NCBI GenBank assembly: GCA_030549335.1
Contig: CM060195.1
Location: forward strand, 32,678,874-32,742,873
Source: Pontederia crassipes
Taxonomy: Eukaryota > Streptophyta > Magnoliopsida > Commelinales > Pontederiaceae
Length of the DNA: 64,000 bases
Direction of reading: 5' to 3'
The notes under the pieces are model-generated. The model searched no databases and was not told the origin of the DNA. It was given only the letters and a program-made list of their open reading frames with translations. Positions 11,801 to 21,604 of the stretch are shown piece after piece; within the stretch, counting starts at the first letter, position 1, and every line of letters begins with the position of its first letter. The position numbers and the translations under genes were made by a program.

Positions 11801-14800
11801 CACCATATAAACCTCTTCAGTAAGATCACCATATAAGAAAGCATTTTTAAAATCAAGTTGGTGAACTTGCCACCCAGAGTTGACAGCAATAGAAAGTAAG
11901 ATTCGAACAGAATTAAGACGAGCAACTGGAGAGAAAGTCTCAAAATAATCTACTCCATAATTTTGGGTGTAACCTTTGACTACTAAACGAGCCTTATAAC
12001 AATCAATTGTTCCATCAAGGAGATACTTTAGGGTGAACACCCACCGACAACCAACTACTGTTACATCAGTCGAGAGGTCTACAGGTTCCCAAATCTCTCT
12101 AAATTGCAGAGCGGACATCACCTCATCCATAGCAGTTTTCCGGCACGAATGGTGGAATGCCTCAGAATGGTTGCGGGGAATAAAAAGACTATCAAGAGAA
12201 GCTGAAAAAACTTTGGCAGCAAGAGACAAATGATCAAAAGTCATAAAATTAGATAGAGGATATTTCACACAAGACCTAGTGCCCTTCCGATGTGCAATAG
12301 GAACATCTAGGTCATGAGTTACCTGAGGAGGATCTCCTTCCAACAAGTCAGGATTGTTTGGAGGATCACGTGATGGAATCGTGGAGAGTGGTTCATCGTC
12401 AAGGTCCAGTGGAGGTTGTGGAGGTTGAGTATGTCGGCGGCTATAAACTCTCAGGGGTGGTGCAAGCGATGGAGGAGGAGACTGTGGCTGTTGTGACGGT
12501 AGATCCTGTGATGGGTCAGGAATTAGAATTAGATGATTCTCATGGTTATCCGCAGGGTCCGAAAAATAAGGTTTGTCTTCAAAAAAAGTAACATCGGCAC
12601 TAATATAGGACCTGCGAGAAGTAGGATCATAGCACCTGTAACCTTTTTGAGTTCGCGAGTACCCTAAAAAGATGCACTTGATTGCTCGAGGAGCTAACTT
12701 ATTAGTGTGAAAGAGGTGAACAAAACATTAACATCCGAAAACACGAGGAGGGACAGGAAACAAAGACTTTCCTGGGAAAAGGAGATGGAACGGAGTTTGT
12801 CCATTGAGAACCGACGATGAAACTCGATTAATGAGATATCCTGCGGTGAGAACGGCATCTGACCAATAGGTGGAGGGTACTTTCATATGGAAGAGGAGGG
12901 TACGAGCAATATCCACCAAGTGGCGAAGTTTTCGTTCAGCAACGCCATTTTGCTGAGATTTTTTACACAGGAAGTTTGATGAATTACACCAACAGATTTA
13001 AAAAACGATGAAAGATCAGAATTTGCAAACTCAAGTCCATTGTCGCTGCGAAAGACTTTAATAGAGGTAGAGAACTAGTTTTTTATTTCTGTAAAAAATT
13101 CTCGAATAATTCGAGGAGTTTCTGCCTTATTTTGCAACATATAAACCCAAGTGACTCTAGAAAAATCATCTACTAAAACCAAGAAATATTTGAAATGCCT
13201 ATTGTTGAAAACTCGACAAGGACCCCACAAATCAGCATGCACTAGTGAAAATGGACTTTTTCTCGTTTGTCAATGCGAGGTGGAAAAATAGTACGATGAT
13301 GCTTTCCTAGTTGACAAGCCTCACACTCAAGAACTTTAGTATTTGAAATGTTAGGAAATTATCGACGAAGAACAGTCAAACTGGGATGACCTAGGCGGCG
13401 ATGGAGTTGGAATGCCGGTAGTGTAGGCTGTGGGATTTTTGGTAGATGGTTGGAGATAATAGAGTCCATCACGTTCAAATCCTCCACCAATCTGTCTCAT
13501 CGTTTGGAGATCCTGTAGAACAAAAAAATAGTCATAAAAAAGTGCTCGACAATTTAAGGACTTTGTTAGCTGGCTGATCGAAATAAGGCTTAGAGCAAAC
13601 TTTGGAACATACATAACATTATCAAGGGAGAGATCATAATTAACAAAAACTGTGCCAAGGCTAGTGACCGGAGAGAGAGAACCATCAGCAACTTTGACAT
13701 TAAGTGGATTCGATAGAGATTTGAGGGATGAGAAGAAAGAGGCATCACCTGTTATGTGTGAGGAGGCACCCGAATCGGCAATCCAGTCAGATTGAGAACT
13801 AGTAGAGAGAGCAAGAGTACCTGAATGATGCATTACAGCCGCACCAGTTGATGGAGATGCATATTCAGACAGAGAACGAAGGCGATCATATTCTTCTTTT
13901 GATATTAGAATATCTGACTCATTTATAGTGGCAGCATGAACCTTTGGATGATCAGCAGGATATCCAAACTTTTCCCAGCAACGGTCAGAGGGATGATTGG
14001 ATCGATGACAGTGGTCACAAAAGAATTTACCACGTCCTCCGGAGTCGTTTCCTCATCCACGTCCACGGCTTTTGCCTTTGTCAGGAAAAAATCCTCTTCC
14101 TCTTCCACGTGTAGGAAGTGCAGATGCATCCGTATGAGGTGAAAAATCATCGATACGAGAGAGTCGAGCATAGATTTCTTCAGGGGTTGGAATAGTTTCC
14201 TGTGTCATCAACTGATCCTTGACGGATTTATATTCAAGACCAAGACCAAAGAAAAGCTGAACGAATCTAATTTGATCACGTTATTCAGCCAACACTTTGA
14301 TATCTGCAGAGAGAGACTGATAGATATCTTGCTCATTCCAGAGGTTAGTTAATGTCCCAAAATAATTTGCTAATAGCTGATCATTTTTCTTATATGATTG
14401 GATTTCTTCCAGAACCTTGTAAAGGCGAAATATATTGCTTTTATGAGAGTGAAGTTTTTGAAGTACCTCCCACATAGTCTTGACTGACCTATAAACCATG
14501 ACCTGTTTGGCAACAGATTCGGTCATACTATTGAGCATGGCAGAGGCGACCCAATCATTGTCAGCATCCCAATCTTCTGTACGTTCTTCAGATTTGGTGA
14601 GGATATGCTTCTTCCTCCCCAGTCCTAAGCCCGGATAAAGGAGGAGGGTTGTGTTAGGCCCCGACAGCCAGCGTAAAATCCTGTCGAATCTCATGAACAT
14701 GGATCAACGAGGCGGCGTATGATCTATGTAGCCGACCCCACCTAGTGGGATAAGGCTTTGTTGTTGTTGTTGTATGCTTCTTCCTGTGGGACCCTACGTA

Positions 14801-17800
14801 GCGCTCAAATGCCGTGGACCAGAGGAGATAATTGGTACCATCAAGTTTGATATTGATACCGAGTGGAGTGCTGAGGGTGGATTTAACACCAGAGTTGCTA
14901 GATGAAGCTTTCTGATCGGCCATGGTTGAGAGAGATGGATTCCACGGAGAAAAAGATCAAGCGCCGATCTTGAGAACTATGGATCTAGGTCGGAATAGAC
15001 TTGTCATCCATCTAGATTGAGGAAGGAAGGGAGAGGAATAAAGATCAGATCGTTACTGCTCTGACACCATGTTGAGAAAGATGTTCTCTTATTGATTGAC
15101 CAAACACTAGTGCCACCTATTTATAATCAAGGTAGGCAATACAAGAGGGAGAATATTACTCCAGAAAATCAGGGATATTATCCCAAAATATCTGAGATAC
15201 TATCCCAAGAAATCTGGGATACTAATCCTAACTAATATTACAAAGATATGCGAAGATATGGAAAGATATGGAGAGATGCAAATCATATCTCAACAGATGC
15301 AAAAATGAAAAGTTTGTCGAACTATTGTTTTTGTTCTTCGGAAAGAAATATGAATTGGGTTCCTTGTATTTCTTTAAATATTTTATTTGAATCAAAATAG
15401 GGGGTAGAGAACTCTGATGCCAACGTAAGAAAATTCATATGGTAGTTGGGGCCCCAACAGGTGAGTTTTTTCTGCTCTTTTTTAATAGTGCAAATTCCCT
15501 CGCTAAGTCGGTCTTTACTGTGACTTTCACACTGCATTTTCCATGACGTCTCCGTCATTCCATTGTGAAGCTTCTCAGATGGTTTGCCCAGGTCATCCTA
15601 CGAGATCTGTTCCACTAGACGAGCACATCTTCTGGCTTGACAAATTGAGTGTTCATCATCCTCCAGATGGCCATGATCAGTTATCATCTATAACATTATG
15701 CTTATTAACGTAGTAATTAAGCCTTCAGGGAGTTCCTAATAAGGAGTAGCCAATCATTAATGCATTAGCACTTACTTATATTATGTTAAGAAATGGAAGA
15801 AAAAAGAGAAACATAAAGTGGAAAAAAGTGGGAGAAGAACTTCAGGTCTATAAAGAAAACACAATGTTAAGCTTAAATCATTGTATCGTGGAGATGGTCA
15901 TGGCAACAATATTGATCCATAGTACTGCTTCAACATTGCGTTAGCGAAGACGAGCATATCATAATTTGTAAAGTTTGTCAACGAATTTGTTACTTTTTGA
16001 CATTCGAGATGTATAAGAAACAATCACGACTTTGGCAACAATTTACCCGCTAGCATACAAGGAAATTGCATGGTCCTTAAATAATATTTGCTAAGCTTTA
16101 ATATGAGTGTCTCATTTTTCAAACAAACGCATGAGATGCAATTCAGAGAGCATCCACCTTCCAGCATTTAAGCCTAAACTTTCATAACACCCAGAAAAAA
16201 AAAAGAGCTCATACAATTCATATCAATATTTCAATATCTTCATAGAAAATCTAAGATAAGAATGCTCCACAAATCTACATCCATGAATTTGTTGCATACT
16301 CAATTTGATTTGATATAATATAACTTCATTTGCAAAAGAAGAGGGTGAATGTTGCCTACATTAAGGTAATACAAGATATGTACGATGGGGCATTGACTAG
16401 GGTTAGGACACCCGGAGGTGAGACAAATGAATTTCCTATAGGAATTGGCCTACATCAAGGATCAGCTTTAAGCCCGTATCTATTTAACTTAGTTATCGAT
16501 GCTATAACCGAGAGTATCACAGAGGAGGTACCTAAGTGCATGCTATTTGCGGATGATATAGTACTTTTAGCGGATTCAAGAGAAGAGATTAATACAAAAT
16601 TGGAAATATGGAGAAATACGTTGGAGTCAAAGGGTTTTCGTTTAAGTAGGAATAAAACAGAATATATGCATAGCAATTTCACAAATAAACAACTTAGAGA
16701 CGATTTGAAAGTTAGGTTAGGGGAGGATATAATTCCTCAAGTGACAAAGTTTAAATATTTAGGATCAATTGTAAGACAAGATGATGAGATTGATGACGAT
16801 GTTAATCATAGAATTCAAGCTGGTTGGTGTAAGTGGAGGAAAGTCACTGGAGTTCTTTGTGATAGAAAAGTACCCAATAAAGTTAAAGGAAAATTCTATC
16901 GTACTGCTATAAGGCCAGCAGTGTTATATGGTAGTGAATTTTGGGCTATGAAGGGACAACATGAACGTAAAGTGGGGGTAGCCGAAATGAGGATGTTGAG
17001 ATGGATGTGTGGTCATACAAGATTAGATAAGATTAGGAATGACCATATACGTGAACGAGTCGGAGTGGCTCCTATTAGTGAGAAAATGGTAGAGAATCGT
17101 TTGAGATGGTTTGGTCATGTTCAGAGAAGACCATTAGATGCGCCAGTAAGAAGAGTAGATCAAATAATCTGGAGTCCGATTAAAAGAGGGAGAGGGAGGC
17201 CAAGGCGGACACTTGGCGAATTAATAGAGCAAGATCTATTGGTGAATAATATACCGAAAGGTTTGGTTACTAATAGAGCGGAATGGCGTCGTATGATCCA
17301 TGTAGCCGACCCCACCTAGTGGGATAAGGCTTTGTTGTTGTATAATATAACTTCATTTATCTCCCTTTCAAAAAAAAAAACTTCATTTCTCTCCAACTTC
17401 TCACACTCGAGTTTATGCTTCTTATATAGGCTGAGATTTCGATAAGTTAATTCTCCAACTATTGACATGTACTCAGATATGTTTTTTGAACTTCCTAATC
17501 TATTTCATCACTAGTGAACAAGGTTTCTAAGCATTATTTTGCCATATTTGTCATTATATTTGTTGATAACAACTTGATCTGCTCATTAAGCCTCGAAGAG
17601 CATAGAGGGGATTTGAGTATTGTGTTGGAAAAATTGTGTCAACACATGTTATATGTCAAATTCTTAAAGTGTGAGTTTTGATTAGAGCTAATTATGTTTC
17701 TCGGGCACACAATATCCAAGAATGACATCTCGGTGAATCCAAACAATGTGGAGGCCGAATCCAATTGGAATAGGCCAAAGACCATGACGAAGATCCAAAG

Positions 17801-19465
17801 CTGGCGGAATACTACTACAGGTTTACTTAAGACTTTACAAAGATAGCTTATCCATTGACTTACTGAACAATCAAAGAAGTAAAATTTCAAAGAGCTCCAA
17901 AGTGTGAAACAAGCTTCATGAAGAAAGAGGAGACTCACATCAGCACTCTTTTTGAACATTCCCAGGAGGGAGGGCGGACTTCTTGTCAATAGTGATGCAT
18001 GTGGAACCATTTTAGGTTGTGTGTTAATGCAACATGATGAGGTAGTGAACTAGTGACCTTGTCTTCAAGATAATTGAAGAAGCCTGGGAATAATTACCCA
18101 ACATGATTTCGAACTCATTGTTTTTGTGTTGAAGATATGACATAACTATTTATATGGAAAAGAATCTGACGTGATTATAAGAGATTGAGGTATTTTTGAT
18201 AATTCAGTTTGACAGGTGCTTCATTGATAATTTATAAGTTCTTTCACGGAAAAAATTGTGCATTTATTGCTGTTGACTATATTGTTTCCTTTTACTTTCT
18301 TTCTCAAGCAAATCCACAAATCTTATACTAGTTATACACTTGCATGAATGCAGAAATATCATGATACAGTGTTAACCTTCATATACCAGAAACAAAATTT
18401 TCATGTCATGCACTCATATAATTAACTAAGAAGTAAGAGCGATTCAGCAATTTTTCTTTCCTAATTCCATAGAAATTACTATCCGTCCAAAATATCCAAT
18501 AGGAAGCTTCCTACCAAAATGTCAAATAAGAGGCTTTGCCCAATACTATACGTTGAGAAAAACAGCCATCTCAATCATCCAAATGACCCAACACAATCTT
18601 CACTACAAAAGAACAAGTTCTCCCTCAGATTTTGGCAATTCATCAAAATTTATCCAAAGTTGTATTTTGAGAAAAAAAAAAGGCATTTTATGATCCGCAC
18701 AACATAATCTCTACTAGAAATTGATGAACGACTCAAAACGGTTCAAACGTTTGATGATAATTTCAGAGTTCCACTGACCTTCAGAGCCACGGGAAATGCC
18801 ATGATGTAATCGAGCAGCGCCCGCTTCACCCCAGCATCGGGTCCGCCGTCCCTCTCCTTGACCCCCATCACCATCCCGGCTAGCTCGGCCGCCCCGGCAA
18901 CCACCCGCATCCACGCCTTCCTCCCCTCCTGGAATCTCGAGTAGGAGGCCTCGGTCCGGAACACCAGCAGCAGCGCGAGGGCGGGCGCCGTGAGCTGATA
19001 CGGCAGAGACGATGCGTGCAGCAGGGGGAACAGCTCAGGGGGCAGCCAGCTGGCGACGACTGCGGAGTTGTAGAGGGCGATGGCGGCGGCGAAGGCGGTG
19101 GTCGCGGCCACGGGCGGGACGAGGGAGAGGATGACGCGGGAGGAGAGGGCGGAGAGGAGATGGCGGAGATGGCGCTGGGAGCTGCGGTGGGCGCGCCAGT
19201 CGTCCGGCGTGTAGAGCGGGCGGTGCTTGCGCACGCCGAGCTCCGTGAGGGCGTCCGCCCAGTCGGCGACCGACTGGAAGAAGGAGAACGGCCACGGCGG
19301 CGACGTGGTGGCAGTGGCGTCCGGGGGTTTGGGAGAACAGAGGGCCGTCAGATGATGGAATGACGGCTGGGATTGGTGGGTTGGGAGTGGAACAGCTGTT
19401 CTCGGGGCGAGGAATGGGGAACGGGAGGAGGAGAGCGGCGGAACAGTTGTTGGGAGTTTGGCCAT
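5837..19465 (-). CDS. Bestrophin-like chloroplast anion channel (VCCN1 type), 4 exons
   Basis: Coding exons on the minus strand are 19465-18779, 8721-8554, 7880-7674 and 6028-5837, giving 229+56+69+63 = 417 residues. All introns are GT-AG and phase 0, and the frame is uninterrupted to TAA at 5839-5837. The N-terminus (about residues 1-60) is rich in Ser, Pro and Thr and looks like a plastid transit peptide. Hydrophobic segments lie at about 111-133, 155-170, 316-332 and 335-351. The family signature RTEASYSRFQEGRKAW is at 170-185, and LMGIPIPLAYTRLTSRF is at about 302-318. The family (UPF0187/bestrophin-like; Arabidopsis VCCN1 and its paralogue) forms voltage-dependent chloride channels in the thylakoid membrane that adjust the proton motive force. 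Length and exon joins fit that family. Intron 1 is 10,057 bp and full of retroelements, yet the splice sites are intact. Exon 1 is GC-rich, the other exons AT-rich. Which of the two plant paralogues this is cannot be decided here. Confidence 0.93.
6465..7195. repeat. Tandem duplication in VCCN1-like intron 3
   Basis: Two direct copies of about 350 bp, 6465-6816 and 6844-7195, offset by 379 bp. They differ by scattered substitutions and small indels. Both contain ATGCAGCAGAAAAA and GTGCTGCATATATGAAGAAC-type sequence. No coding character. The duplication accounts for much of the 1,645-bp length of intron 3 (7673-6029). Confidence 0.85.
7340..7405 (+). mobile_element. 38-bp RTE 3'-tail insertion with 14-bp TSD
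   Basis: Only 38 bp of element (7354-7391: TCCCACCTAGTGGGATAAGG then (TTG)n) sit between exact copies of ATACATGTACGACG at 7340-7353 and 7392-7405. It is an extreme 5' truncation of the family at 4144, 14617, 16332 and 52168. It lies in intron 3 of the VCCN1-like gene, antisense to it. Confidence 0.85.
9345..9461. repeat. Degenerate segment repeated at 15603-15716
   Basis: Starts GATCTGTTCCA and matches 15603-15716 in the same orientation over about 115 bp, with many differences. Both copies lie in VCCN1-like intron 1, on either side of the Copia element. On the minus strand this copy has a short open, Cys/Arg-rich reading that I cannot assign to a family; the other copy is broken. Confidence 0.5.
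10403..10637 (-). repeat. Copia 3' LTR (left copy)
   Basis: 235 bp. Compared with the right LTR there are four transition differences, one single-base indel and one 10-bp indel, so about 1.8% substitution divergence. This implies a recent insertion. Confidence 0.93.
10638..10648 (-). other. Copia polypurine tract
   Basis: Minus strand TTGAGGGAGAG directly upstream of the 3' LTR. It is the expected primer site for plus-strand DNA synthesis. Confidence 0.75.
10645..12346 (-). pseudogene. Copia reverse transcriptase and RNase H region
   Basis: The RT segment (12346-11393) has ARLVVKGYTQ, QLDFKNAFLYGDL and the catalytic YVDDILISG. The RNase H segment (11466-10645) has YSDADYAG, SRSNAESEYRA and YCDNKAAI, and ends with the usual DIFTKALP. 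The two segments are in different frames, and the shift falls near 11460 within a stretch that should read LSQRKYVLDLL. In RT the usual residues after EEVYM are replaced by VFTLKY, encoded by a 19-nt patch (11786-11804) identical to 12023-12041 in the same element. Known role: copying the element's RNA into DNA. This copy is broken. Confidence 0.9.
12728..14923 (-). pseudogene. Copia gag, protease and integrase region
   Basis: Gag starts MADQKASSSN at 14923 and continues past the inserted element at 14617-14785. The zinc knuckle reads CDHCHRSNHPSDRC near 14010-13970. The protease active-site motif is IADSGASSH near 13780. Integrase shows the zinc-binding CEACQLGKHH near 13310, VHADLWGP and VDDFSRVTW near 13240-13150, and FRSDNGLEF near 13045-13020. 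In-frame stops are visible, for example after LAE at 14281, after RGRG near 14055, and after EIKN in integrase. Frame changes occur between gag segments. Confidence 0.9.
14604..14785 (+). mobile_element. RTE-tailed element nested in Copia gag
   Basis: 156 bp (14617-14772) flanked by the exact 13-bp repeat TATGCTTCTTCCT at 14604-14616 and 14773-14785. It starts CCCCAGTCCTAAGCCCGG, carries the GTAGCCGACCCCACCTAGTG tail and ends in (TTG)n. It is opposite in orientation to the host Copia. It must be younger than the Copia insertion. Confidence 0.93.
15058..15069 (-). other. Copia primer-binding site
   Basis: Minus strand TGGTGTCAGAGC immediately after the 5' LTR. It is one mismatch from the common plant initiator-Met tRNA complement TGGTATCAGAGC. 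Confidence 0.85.
15070..15295 (-). repeat. Copia 5' LTR (right copy)
   Basis: 226 bp. On the minus strand it contains TATAAATA (15125-15118), a plausible TATA box for element transcription. Confidence 0.93.
15603..15716. repeat. Second copy of the degenerate intron-1 segment
   Basis: Partner of 9345-9461, similar from GATCTGTTCCAC to about 15716. The Copia insertion (10398-15300) lies between the two copies. Function and family unknown. Confidence 0.45.
16314..17358 (+). mobile_element. 5'-truncated RTE-clade LINE with 18-bp TSD
   Basis: The 1,009-bp body (16332-17340) is flanked by the exact 18-bp repeat TATAATATAACTTCATTT at 16314-16331 and 17341-17358. It ends in TTGTTGTTG, the typical RTE tail in place of poly(A). 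It is antisense to the VCCN1-like gene, inside intron 1. Confidence 0.95.
16332..17319 (+). CDS. RTE LINE ORF, C-terminal part of reverse transcriptase
   Basis: Open for about 329 codons from the truncation point to TAG with no internal stop. There is no true start codon because the 5' end was lost. Motifs: LHQGSALSPYLF at residues 41-52, catalytic FADDIVLL at 73-80, then the conserved RTE C-terminal region (KFKYLG, RPAVLYGSE, MRMLRWMCG). The last codons encode RMIHVADPT, and the TAG stop lies within the CCACCTAGTGGG tail that the short elements carry. The endonuclease and N-terminal RT are missing, so the copy is inactive. The intact frame implies a recent insertion. Confidence 0.93.
17500..18180 (+). 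pseudogene. Ty3/gypsy reverse transcriptase-RNase H relic
   Basis: Degenerate pol translation with stops. Recognisable pieces are a VIIFVDNN remnant of the VVFIDD active site near 17555, EEHRGDLSIVLEKL near 17600, FLGHTISKNDISVNPNNVEA near 17700, a PKTMTKIQSW piece near 17780, GCVLMQHDE near 18020 (RNase H start) and NYPTHDFELIVFVLKI near 18095. No LTRs seen nearby. It lies in VCCN1-like intron 1. Confidence 0.75.
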
Positions 19466-19860
19466 CGCGGGGATAACGGGGAAGATGAGCGAAATAGATG
19501 GTAGTGGTACATGTTTGTATATGCATCACATTGTCATCGTGTAAAGAGAAGCCATTTTTTTTTTGTCTGGTTTCGACTTTGAAAGGTTGGGGACAACGAG
19601 AGGGAAAGGCAACATGTTTGTGTCTCTGACAGTTCTAGAGAGAGGTGCGATTTCTGGTAAATGCCACAATGGGAGCTAATTTATTATTCTAAATAAAAAA
19701 ATTGGTCAAATATTAGTAAATGTATTACCAAATGTGTTGGTATTAAAATAATCTCATGTTTAGGTTGGGACTGGACCAAATTTATTACCAAATGTCTTGG
19801 TAATTTTTTTTACATTATTTCGAACTTTTTGTCTCAAAAAATAATCTCTCTCGTATGTAG
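19466..19860. other. Upstream region of the VCCN1-like gene
   Basis: Should contain the promoter and 5' leader for the minus-strand gene. A CATATACAAA stretch near 19510-19520 is a weak TATA-like site, and several ATGs lie upstream of the chosen start. Two small hairpins, TTACCAA/TTGGTAA types, lie near 19724-19800. Confidence 0.3.
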
Positions 19861-20236
19861 AGATGTTCACGGATCGAGTTGGGTCAGGTTAAAGAGCTTT
19901 GGGGAGGCAAATTCGATCTAACTCGACGAAGTTGGGTGGTCGGGTTACTCGACCACTCAATTTTTTTAATTTTTTCTTACTATTTTTATATTTATTTAAT
20001 ATTTATTTTAAAGTATAAAATAAAATTTTAAACCATTTAATGTTATTTTTGTGCTTAAAATATTTTATTCCAATTTTTTAAAATTTTTAAATCAAATATA
20101 TACTTAAGTTTAAATAAAAAATAAAATAAAATAAATTGGTTCAGATCGAGTCGAGTATGAATTGGAATTTTTCAATACGAGTTGATCCGAAGATCGAATT
20201 CTTATCAGGTCCGACTTAATCGTGAATACCGAGTCG
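19861..20236. mobile_element. AT-rich MITE-like element, hAT-like ends (candidate)
   Basis: The outer parts are rich in GGGTCGGGT/TCGAGT words and the centre is strongly AT-rich. The left end, GATGTTCACGGAT, is an imperfect inverted match to the right end, ATCGTGAATACC. The element at 53724-54095 has the same build. No clear TSD was identified. Confidence 0.4.
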
Positions 20237-20464
20237 AGTGTTTGGATCAAGTCAGGTCAAATTATCATGTTTGCGAGTCGGCCCACTATCAGCGTTTTTC
20301 GTAATGAGCATGTGATGGTTATTAATAACCGCCCAAGTAGCCGTTTACAAAATTATTGTGCAATTTATAAAATTACATTTATGGGCCAAGAAATGAGGAA
20401 AGTTTCTTTGGGCTTCATAATTTTTCACTCGCAAATCATACTCTTTTACCAAAATTTCATTTCA

Positions 20465-20950
20465 ATAATAAATGTTGGTACGATTGTCAAAGATCTCCAT
20501 TTAGTATGATCTTATTAGCTCTTAAGGGTCTTGATTTTATCTTGATGTATAAAATTTTAATATGATCTTAATTTTGGTCACAATATCTTATTATCTCATT
20601 CGACCTTATATGATTTTATATCATTAATATATTTATTTAAATATTAAGTAAAAATATATTTATGATAATAAGAATTAATTTAGATATGGTTTAATATATT
20701 TTTCCGATTTTTAATATGTTTTGATACAATTTGATTTAATAATTTATAAAAAATGACTTAGTGGGATATAATTTAAAATTTCAATATAAAAAATTATCAA
20801 AATATATTTATTATTTTTAAAATATATTTATTATTTAATAGATAGAATTTTATTATCCTTAATCTGGCCTTACCATCGATCTTATGATCTCCGATAAGAT
20901 TTCGATCTTGATAATCTTGGTTATGATAAATATGCGACCACTACTACATC
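20465..20950. repeat. AT-rich repeat rich in GATCTTAT words
   Basis: Shares words and layout with 36741-37110 in inverted orientation: TTGGT start, GATCTTAT and GATCTCGAT-like motifs at both ends, AT-rich middle. Possibly a MITE family. Ends and TSD are not defined. Confidence 0.35.
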
Positions 20951-21604
20951 CATAACAAATGAAGAACTATGACATGCTAAGAATTTGAGAGCCTACACTA
21001 TATGATAGTTGCTCTATTAATATGAGAGCAAAAAGTTATGACATGTGAGGGCATGTAACACAGCTCAGTGTGAGAGTTCATATTATAATTTGTCAACATT
21101 GCATAGTTGTTCATCTATATGATTTATCAATAATACATAAGTGCTCAAACATCCAAGTTGTTTGGTGCCCATTTTCTTTAAAGCTTTTTGGCGCTAGAGG
21201 TGAAGGCTAAGAGTTTGCACGACAAATTGCATGGATGCATGGCCAAGGGTATGCGAAAAATTCAAGCTAAATCAAATTTAGCAAGCAGAGCTCTCATTGA
21301 GGACATTTGGAGAATCATTCCTTTTTTGAATGATTTATTTGTGATCATGTAAATAGATTGGTGAAATCTGCCCCCTAAAGAAAACATTCATGTTGCTCGC
21401 TTTATCATAGAAGCATCTTACTTGCATCCTCTAAACGAACCACACCTAATTTCATGCACGATACTTCATATTTATATGCATATTTGGTACTAATCGCATT
21501 GCAAATAATAAGCAACACCAGTCAATATGTTTTCATCATCGTGTTTCTTAATCCTAAACCAGTAGTGTTCATATTCATGGGTCCATATATGCATACAATT
21601 TTAG
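20951..21604. other. Unassigned intergenic sequence
   Basis: No gene, RNA or repeat recognised. Confidence 0.4.

Larger units (their letters stand above)
10398..15300 (-). mobile_element. Ty1/Copia LTR retrotransposon, complete but mutated
   Basis: The element runs 10403-15295 on the minus strand, with LTRs at both ends and the 5-bp duplication GATGC at 10398-10402 and 15296-15300. Both LTRs begin TGTTGAG and end CAACA. The primer-binding site and polypurine tract are in the right places. Domain order on the minus strand is gag with zinc knuckle, protease, integrase, reverse transcriptase, RNase H, which is Copia order. It sits in intron 1 of the VCCN1-like gene in the same orientation as the gene. 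A 156-bp RTE-tailed element interrupts gag. Stops and frameshifts make this copy unable to act on its own. Confidence 0.95.

Noticed and set aside
16332-17319. RTE open frame as a functional host gene
   Set aside because: It is a 5'-truncated LINE with an 18-bp TSD and no start codon of its own, so it is not a host gene despite the intact frame.
19016-19529. Long open frames opposite and alongside VCCN1-like exon 1
   Set aside because: They are frame shadows of GC-rich coding sequence. Only the 19465-18779 frame has the bestrophin signature and joins in phase to exon 2.
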